Below are positions 57,101 through 64,000 of a stretch of DNA of 64,000 nucleotides, piece by piece. The DNA is from Panopea generosa (lineage: Eukaryota > Mollusca > Bivalvia > Adapedonta > Hiatellidae). The notes under the pieces are model-generated. The model was given only the letters and a program-made list of their open reading frames with translations. It was not told the origin of the DNA and made no database searches. The first letter of the stretch is position 1. Every line of letters begins with the position of its first letter. The DNA is taken from assembly GCA_029582155.1 (NCBI GenBank), contig CM055897.1, forward strand, positions 4,447,001 to 4,511,000, written 5' to 3'. Both the position numbers and the translations under genes were made by a program.

Positions 57101-57670
57101 ACTACTAGTAGATAAAAAGCATCATTTCAATTCAATGGTTGATATTTCAGTGGATAAAGTGTTTGTTATCATGAAATTCCATATCTATGTTTTAAAATTG
57201 GATTTTCACCTTTTGGTGATACATGGCGCTATATTTTCCCCTTCAGAGAGCCACAGGTTGTTTTGAAAAATCAAAAAAAAAAACACTGCCAATTTGATTT
57301 AATTGCATCGATAAAAATACGCTCCTAAAATAATGTTGCCGACCATCGTTTGTCAAAGTGAAAGTAGAACTGAAAAGTAATTCACCAAAAAAATGCTATT
57401 GAGGCATTGTCTACTTGACAACATTCAGATCTACATGAAATATATGTGAACTCACATTTAGTTCAGTGTGGCTCAAGTACAAATTGTATAACTTCTATTT
57501 ACGTAAGTGAATTAGAATGACACTAGTTTTGTCATGGGTTTTCGTGTTTAATAACATAGCAATGTTTTTCCAATAGAGCATTAATTAGGCAAGTAAACAT
57601 TAGAATTAGCATTCAGAAACATTGTTTCTGATTAGGAACTCAATTTTTAGCCAGCATATATATATAAACA
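57101..57670. other. No feature seen
   Basis: AT-rich, no coding evidence. Confidence 0.5.
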
Positions 57671-57674
57671 AAAC

Positions 57675-57676
<2 letters not shown>

Positions 57677-57719
<43 letters not shown>
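57677..57719. repeat. (CA)n microsatellite
   Basis: About twenty CA units. Confidence 0.97.
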
Positions 57720-57720
<1 letters not shown>

Positions 57721-58054
57721 AATGTCAATTACTAGTTTACAATTACATGTACAACATTTCATTGGGAAATATTGTAGTCAAACTAACACATTTTGCGTAT
57801 CATTCGGTTTGAAAACTTGGCAGTGTAAATTTAGATTTTTTTTCTTCTAAAATACACAAAAAAAGAAGCAATTCTAATAACAGATAATTGTTTGAAACAT
57901 TTACATATAAAATGTAATTAATATGAACATATTTTGTTTTTTAATTTCATGTTCGATCCATATGGGCCACTGAGTGTTCCCCAGATCTATAACACAACAG
58001 TGTTGACCGACACAGTGGTTCAGCCGAACACAAACAGGCCAGACAGAGTCTACC

Positions 58055-58480
58055 ATGGAGAATTGTGATGTAAATAATAAAGAAACCCAAGGCCATGTCA
58101 TTTCTAATGATGACATTAAGTTGTTCAAAACCGTGTTTTATGCCTTCAAAGAAGAGCTACCTTCCGATAAAGTCAACAGTTTGATTACTTTGCAGATTCT
58201 GAATAGGGCCAACATCAAATATAAGAACTTAAGCCATGCCACTGTCAATGAGATTCAATCTTGTACTTCAAATATACTCCAAAGAGACCTTGTGGATGAA
58301 ATCAAGCAGTCAGAAACATATGCTGTGATGACTGATAAAAGTACTGACTTGTCTATTCGTTAACATATGTCCATTTGTGTTCGGTATGTTAACAAGAGTT
58401 GTCAGAAAACAACAAAGTTCGCCGATGGGGTAAAGCTCACAACCTATGCAAAGATTGAGATTGGAGGCAAACAATAAAAC
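58055..58480 (+). pseudogene. hAT transposase fragment 4, N-terminal part
   Basis: An ATG at 58055 opens 102 codons: DDIKLFKTVFYAFKEELPSD, LITLQILNRANIKYKN, VNEIQSCTSNILQRDLVDEI, and YAVMTDKSTDLSIR before a TAA at 58361. MSICVRYVN continues in the same frame after that stop. The block ending in TDKSTDLS corresponds to the first catalytic Asp region of hAT transposases. Its continuation lies beyond the repeat at 58481-59342. Confidence 0.7.
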
Positions 58481-59342
58481 CTAAATGCAGCTCAACACAA
58501 AAGTTTAACCTGGGTGTCTACAGAAGACAAATTGAGTCCAAAAGGTCCATAACTGCTAAAATGCAACCCCTAGTTATGGTTCTTGTCTGTGTGTGTTTCA
58601 TCAATGTTGGTGAACACATATGCGTAGTTTCATTCATATCCAAAGAGTGGTTGCATAGATATGTTACCTGATGAAAAACTTTAGCCTGAAAAATTAAGTC
58701 GAAAAAGGGCAATCCAGAGTTATGGTTCTTGTCTCTGTGTGTTCCATTGATGATGGTGAACACACATGCAAAGTTTCATTTATATCCAATCAGGGTTGCA
58801 TAGATATCTTAAACTTAAACGCAACCAAATGCAAAAGTTTAACCTTGGTGTCTACAGACGAAAAATTAAGTCCAAAAGGGCCATAACTCTGCAAAAATGC
58901 AATCCAGAGTTATGATTCTTGTCTCTGTCTGTTCCATTGATGATGGTGAACACACATGCGAAGTTTAATTCACATCCAATGAGTGTTTGCAGATATCTTA
59001 AACTTAAACGCAAAAGGTTAACCTTGGTGTCCAAGTCCAAAAAGGGCTATAACTGTGCCAAAATTAGTTGTTGCATAGATATCTGACGTGATGAAAAACT
59101 TTTAACCTGAAGTTATAAAAGGGCCAAAACTGTGCCAAAATGCAACACAGAGTTCTGGTTATTGTCTCTGGTTGTTCCATTGATGATGGTGAACACACAT
59201 GGGAAATTTCATTCACATCCAATGAGTGGTTGCATAGATATATGAAACTTAAAACGGAAAAGTTTAACCTGGGTGTCTACAGACGACGATGTCGACGACG
59301 ACTCCGGGGTCATGGCAATAGCTCTCCTTGGACTTCGTCCCG
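58481..59342 (+). mobile_element. Tandem-structured repeat inserted in hAT 4
   Basis: Four units carry GTTATGGTTCTTGTCT or a variant at about 58572, 58719, 58909 and 59152, with TTGATGATGGTGAACACACA and AGTTTAACCTGGGTGTCTAC in between. It ends with a GAC-rich CGACGATGTCGACGACGAC and CTCTCCTTGGACTTCGTCC. Non-coding. From memory this is a common bivalve interspersed repeat. Confidence 0.75.
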
Positions 59343-59712
59343 GCGAACTTAAAACGGTGAAGCGGTGACTAAATTCTTAGCTAATGCAGCAGTTGAAAAT
59401 GGTAAGGCACATACAATTGTCAACCATGTCGTAGAATGTTTTACAAATCTTGGGATTGATCTTACTAAAATGGTGTCTCTTGCCACAGATGGTGCTTCCA
59501 CAATGACAGGTAAACATACTGGAGTTGGTGTGCAGATGAAGTATTCTCCATTTGCAGTTCTAACTAACTGCTTAGCACACAGATAAAACCTTGCTGTAAC
59601 AGACTCGATTAAGAAGTTAGATGTGTTTAAGAAATTCATAACTAATTTCAATTCACTGTACTATTTTATGAGTGCGTCAAGTAATCGTGTTGAGAAGTTG
59701 AAGCAAGCATGA
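59343..59712 (+). pseudogene. hAT transposase fragment 4, central part
   Basis: KFLANAAVENGKAHTIVNHV leads to VSLATDGASTMTGKHTGVGV and SPFAVLTNCLAHR, then (after a TAA at 59584) NLAVTDSIKKLDVFKKF and LYYFMSASSNRVEKLKQA. The TDGAS...MTG block is the second catalytic Asp region. The C-terminal half is absent. It is the continuation of the fragment at 58055. Confidence 0.75.
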
Positions 59713-60560
59713 GCATCCAGATGATTTAAACAAGATACTTTGGAGTATACAATATGATGGTGATAACAGAATGACAGATAACCCCACATAAAACCCAACC
59801 CAGGGGTCATTTCCTGAACAACGACGAAATTATTTAACTATTCTTATCTACAGAAACTACACTGAAAACTTTATCTCTGGGACCAAAAGGAAACTTATAT
59901 CTGATTATTAAGCATACCCCCAACAGACAATGACTAGCGAAATGACTTTCCAGACGATTGCAGTCAATGGAATTCGGCTACATGTTCTACAGTTCATTTT
60001 AACATCTAATAATGAAATATAATGCCTATACAAAAGAGGACACTTTTTGTTGGTAATAAGGGAAATAGCAATCTATGGCATATACACTATCATTTGATTA
60101 GATAACTATTACACACGTTTTGTCAAATTAAGCGAGATAGATCTGGTACAAATGTATACTACATATCCAAGAGAAAAACGTTTGTACACATGTATGTACA
60201 ATATTATATTTTAATACAATAACTATAATTTGTAGATCGTTATCGTTACATTCGACTGTATCGCAAAAATAATAGAAATCGTAAAGAAGTTTTGAAAAAG
60301 ACCTCAAGTGAAAATGATATATAACTTAAGGTAGGAAATCCAATTTGTCAAATAATAAATGATCAATTGAAAAAGGAGGGTCAGAATGGCTGTAAATAGC
60401 TTAACTGTGACGGAGAATACAATACCAATAACAATATACAGGTGCTAGAGTGTGCATCAATTCAAGAACGTGTCCAATATATTATGGTTACATAACATTT
60501 GTGTAAGTTTAATGAAGATAAAATATAAACTAGGAGTGCCATACTTACTGATACTGACTC
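59713..60560. other. No feature seen
   Basis: AT-rich with short chance frames only. Confidence 0.45.
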
Positions 60561-60569
60561 CAGAGAAAA

Positions 60570-60860
60570 CAAAAATGAAGGAGTTTAACAAAACAAACAC
60601 TTCCAAGAAGCCAAGACGTAAGGCACAACTTAGAATGAAGAATACATCTATTGTCAAAAAGCCAAAAGTTCCCAAACAGACAATTTATAAACCATATGAG
60701 GAAGAGGAGTGGCATTGCCTTATATGTTTGGAACCGTATCGAAATAGTAAAAGTGGATCGAAAATGGATCCAGTGTATTGTTTGCAAGATTGGGCACACG
60801 AATAGTGTACCGGTGCAGGGAAAGTGTGCATATGTAAATATTGTACTTTAGAACAAGACA
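60570..60860 (+). pseudogene. pogo/Tigger-type transposase C-terminal zinc tail
   Basis: KKPRRKAQLRMKNTSIVKK and YEEEEWHCLICLEPYRNSKS lead into a Cys/His-rich tail. The second metal-binding half is split across frames: KWIQCIVCK in one, DWAHE, CTGAGKVCICKYC in another with a TAG between. This basic linker plus E-E-E-E-W-x-C-x-x-C tail is what I know from the C-termini of many DDE/pogo-like transposases of invertebrates. The catalytic domain is absent. Confidence 0.6.
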
Positions 60861-60870
60861 TTTTTACATG

Positions 60871-60890
60871 CAGTCAAACCTGTTTAAGCG
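60871..60890. mobile_element. Possible DNA-transposon terminal repeat
   Basis: CAGTCAAACCTGTTTAAGCG right after the pogo-type tail looks like a terminal inverted repeat, but no partner was found. Confidence 0.3.
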
Positions 60891-61724
60891 TGTGTAGTTT
60901 TACCCGATGTAACGAAATATTTCTATCCGTGTGTAGTTTTGCTTGACCCTCAAAGTCACTTCCAATAGCATCAATTTAAATTCAGAGTAAAGTAAACCGA
61001 CACAAGAGTCACTAGCAAACCATTTATGACTATCCTAATAAAACGTAGGTTTACAGAACTAAGATATTATTGGAAGATACTTGAATAAATAATGTATCTT
61101 CTAGTTATATAATTTAGTAATTATGTCGCGTATTTAATTGTATTTCTGATGAAACAATGACCTATTTTGAGGATCAATTTCATACAGTTTACGCGGGCCA
61201 ACAATTTGTGTGTATCGAGATAATATAAGGTGTCTTTAAAATTTTCAATATTAAAGTTTTTTGTTGTTTAAGATAACTGAATTACAACACACAGTTACAG
61301 TAATAGTGGTAATATCGAGGTTGATTAGTTTTGTATGTTCTTTTGTACATTCTAAATATGTTCATATGTCTTTGTATTTTGCAGGATTAAATATACGAAA
61401 TATTCGGATTACGGGAAATATACTTAAGAACTGTCTGGATTTTATTTATTATTTTCCAAGATGGATACTGATAGGGAATTCTACGAAAAAAAACTTAAAA
61501 TACTTTGTAAATGTGTAGTATCTAAATTCATTTTGTTGACATGTTATACTCAACTAATAGTAATTATCTGACTACCAAAGAAACAATTTGTATATGTGTA
61601 CTTAATTTACGTTGATTGTGAATAACTCAAACTAATAATTTTGTTCAGCTTAATCGACATAGATAAATAAATATTGGTTTTCCAATTGCCAAAATTTAAT
61701 AAAGATATTTGCATAAAATAGGGA
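60891..61724. other. No feature seen
   Basis: AT-rich. GTGTGTAGTTTT occurs twice within 60 bases near 60892 and 60931. Confidence 0.45.
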
Positions 61725-61775
61725 ACAAGAAATGTCACTGGTTAGTGTCGCATGTTCCCCCAAATGGTCTGAAAA
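61725..61775 (+). mobile_element. ACAAGAAATGTCACTG repeat (family D), copy 1, truncated
   Basis: The first ~50 bases resemble those at 62852 (ACAAGAAATGTCACTG then GTGTCGCATG). Similarity then fades. Confidence 0.6.
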
Positions 61776-61977
61776 TAATGATATATTTTATAATAGGTAG
61801 TGATGTACAGGTAGATATTAACAGTTATAATATAATATTTATTTCACTTATTTTGCCCACGTATTTCTAATAAGGAGTATCAACAAGTGATGGAGAGAAT
61901 GACACATTACAAGAAGATGGATATTGCAAATTGCCCTGATGCAGACACGATGAATGTAAATGTTTTCTTCACGGTAT

Positions 61978-62852
61978 TAGTGGTGCGCGGTTTTACCGAT
62001 ATACTGGCATACCGTGATTCAGAACCATATGATTCTGACAAACCGATAAACTCGGTGAATTCCGTAAACTGTTTAAAATAATCTGTCAATGTAAATAAAT
62101 CGTCGTGTAAACATAGTTCAATAATGTCAGTTATATTTGGATAATTTTATTGAGATTCCAGTCTGTAGAACGGACCAAATTCTCATGATTGAGTCCATTA
62201 AATGTCAATGTTGGGAAAGTCGCATTTAAGCACATTGATTGGCCAGTTGCTTCAACTGAAATTATGAACGATGTCACAGTTTAGTGAGCGTTCGGTTGCT
62301 ATCAATTGTGGGACAGGTATAGAATCCTGATTATTTAATGGTGTTTAATAGACCAGATTCGCGAGATATCAGGTTCTGGGATAGACTGTGGAGTTTCCGA
62401 GTTCAAAACGAGTCTATAGCATAGTGCGCGCTGGTTTTCTATTCGAAATCCTATAACGTATTTGAATTGGTACAAAGTCGGTAACTAGCGCACATGTGCG
62501 TTGGATCTTGTCACATAAATGTTTACACATTTCGCTGACTCTTTTCAAAACGACAACAAACGTCGGAGTTATCTGAAATCGAAAAAAATCATGAAACCAT
62601 TCAATCGTCGACATGTACGCATTGTGATCTCGTACAAAATTCTAGTTAATTGTACCCCCTTCCTACTGTGGCGGCAGACAAACGAACATAAATTTCCCTT
62701 AGTAGCTAGATTGGCCAAAATGTTTTTATGCATTCCTGGCACAATTGTGCCATCATAGCGTGTCATTCATTTTCCACTGCTAGAGATATAGTTAATGCAC
62801 AGCGAGCCAATCTCAAATCAAAACATGTTGACAAGTTGATTTTCCTTAAAAA
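61978..62852 (+). pseudogene. hAT (ZBED-type) relic with possible left terminus
   Basis: TAGTGGTGCGCGGTTTTACC at 61978 resembles hAT left ends of the CAGTGGTGCGCGG type. Far downstream, after large loss, the C-terminal dimerisation region is clear: FPLVARLAKMFLCIPGTIVP (to 62755), a stop and shift, then STARDIVNAQRANLKSKHVD and KLIFLKNK to 62852. This is the ZBED-like hAT C-terminus. There is no catalytic core between them. The family D repeat begins right at the end of this coding remnant. Confidence 0.65.
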
Positions 62853-63242
62853 CAAGAAATGTCACTGTTAAGTGTCACATGCCCCCCAACATGTCATGAT
62901 GTTTTGTTGATCATTTGTAGCAAGTATCATTAAAATTCATCTAAGCATGACAAAGTTACAGGCCAGAAATGAAATCTCACATAAACTCAAAGTGTTGTCA
63001 AACAAACTGAAATTGTGACATTGACCTTTGAGGTACGCGTGTGGGTCTTATTCGCGACACGTCGTCATGTTCTGTTGATCATTTGTTGCAAGTATCAACA
63101 AAATCCATCAATGCATGACAAAATTACAGGCCGGAAACGAAATACCGGACAGAAGGACGGAAGGACGGACGGACGGACAGACGGACGCTGCGATTACTAT
63201 ATGCCACCCAAAAAATGTTGTTTTTTTTGTGGGTTTTTTTTT
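62852..63242 (+). mobile_element. ACAAGAAATGTCACTG repeat (family D), copy 2
   Basis: Begins ACAAGAAATGTCACTGTTAA with an imperfect hairpin (CACT/AGTG). It contains two internal units (GTTGATCATTTGT...GCAAGTATCA at about 62913 and 63075; GACAAA[G/A]TTACAGGCC), then a GGAC run (63148-63186) and ATATGCCACCC. Non-coding. Confidence 0.75.
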
Positions 63243-63261
63243 GGGGGGGGGGGGGGGGGGG
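63243..63261. repeat. Poly-G tract of 19
   Basis: Nineteen G directly after T-rich sequence ending family D. Confidence 0.95.
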
Positions 63262-63633
63262 CATAGAAAACATAGTGTAAAATAAAATGCAAGTTAAAAT
63301 CACTCACCCGGTCAGCAATACCCAGTGCACAGTTTAATCGAGAATGTTCAGTATAGTCAATTATTGAATATTGATGAATACGATATTATGATTTGTTAAA
63401 AGTTTATTGTTGTGTGGTTAAAAGTTTAAATATAAGGAATGTGATAATTTTCAAATATATTTGGGATTTTTATATATATGAGCATTTTTATTTCTTTCAA
63501 ACCAACCAGATATATGATTATTTTAAAGAAAATATCATGATATGTATCATGATACATTGGTCCTGTATCAAGATATATCGCGATACCAATGTATTCGTGA
63601 TACCCGTCTCTACAAGATATCCAAGGACACCAG

Positions 63634-63894
63634 ATGATGTTAATTCGTTGGATATATATACTGACAGCGAATAAATCACGCCATGCGGCTGGTGACATGG
63701 CGATATTGGAGACTGAACTAGAAACCACCTTCGACATTTCGAACAGGAGTTTCGTAGTATCGGAGAACGTGCTGATGAGGACACACAATGCCAGGAACGC
63801 TTCGACGCTCGGACGACTCTTCAAACTTTGGGAAGACTACGAATACGGCGAGATGACTACAAATCAACTACTTCGAGACTGCTCAAAATTTTGA
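63634..63894 (+). CDS. Unidentified 3'-terminal frame, possible last exon or repeat
   Basis: The frame ends at TGA 63892-63894. From about 63690 the composition becomes balanced and the peptide looks protein-like: AILETELETTFDISNRSF, VVSENVLMRTHNARNAST, LGRLFKLWEDYEYGEMTT. Just upstream, in another frame, YPRTPDDVNSLDIYTDSE also looks protein-like and ends at a TAA at 63672. I recognise no domain. It may be a decayed transposon end or an exon of a host gene. No splice site was established. Confidence 0.25.
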   Translation: MMLIRWIYILTANKSRHAAGDMAILETELETTFDISNRSFVVSENVLMRTHNARNASTLGRLFKLWEDYEYGEMTTNQLLRDCSKF

Positions 63895-64000
63895 TTTTGT
63901 ATAAGTATTTTAAAGAAAACTGGACTGAAATCATAAAAAAAATTAAATGCTTAACATACTTAAAGTCATAAAAGACTGCTTGCTCACCAGAACAACCAAT

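Noticed and set aside
60452..60805. Intact zinc-finger gene
   Set aside because: The Cys/His pattern is split over two frames with a stop, and the sequence matches the tail of pogo-type transposases.

Overview
This window reads as a gene-poor, AT-rich piece of an animal nuclear genome, most likely from a bivalve mollusc. The sequence shows long A+T-rich stretches without long ORFs, GT-AG introns inside transposon ORFs, tRNA-derived SINEs, and Ty3/Gypsy, LINE, Tc1 and hAT coding remains. The bivalve assignment is inference from remembered resemblance of several interspersed repeats (those starting ACAAGAGG and ending in a GAGCTAAAA palindrome, and a SINE whose tail ends near a GACATTAAACCCAA block) to repeats common in bivalve assemblies. 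I see no convincing host protein gene, rRNA or functional tRNA.

Layout. 1-3.95 kb: 3' half of a Ty3/Gypsy element with an intact pol frame, a small downstream ORF and a probable 3' LTR. 4.3-5.75 kb: a deleted minus-strand Gypsy relic (gag, end of protease, part of RT, primer-binding site) carrying poly-C tracts. 7.8-13.9 kb: a nearly complete non-LTR retrotransposon with intact ORF1 and an ORF2 damaged by one stop and one frameshift. 14.4-16 kb: a minus-strand LINE relic. 16-24.6 kb: mostly silent DNA with a TTAA-flanked MITE, a tandem repeat and a truncated hairpin-ended repeat. 24.6-26.1 kb: a 1.5-kb ACT-rich array. 26.8-29.5 kb: two related SINEs, one with a perfect 13-bp target duplication, and a Tc1-like DD34E transposase. 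29.5-35.8 kb: no genes, but a hammerhead-ribozyme-like motif at 35.2 kb. 35.8-37.06 kb: an AGT-rich array with higher-order repeats, followed by a duplicated ~100-bp module around a tRNA-like sequence. 41.2-45.1 kb: hairpin-ended repeats and a hAT element with perfect 15-bp TIRs inside a ~323-bp tandem repeat. 45.4-55.5 kb: nested transposons: a hAT-type ORF with three in-phase introns, next to a Ty3/Gypsy element that is itself interrupted by another hAT and by a LINE or SINE tail. 55.6-64 kb: a full-length hairpin-ended repeat, several hAT fragments, a pogo/Tigger C-terminal tail and further repeats.

How it fits together. Nothing here forms a cellular pathway. The window is a record of successive insertions. 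The most informative parts are the hammerhead-like motif (likely Penelope-like or retrozyme origin), the shared ACAAGR-plus-hairpin 5' ends of several otherwise different repeats, the intron-bearing hAT ORFs, and the AGT/ACT arrays with higher-order structure.
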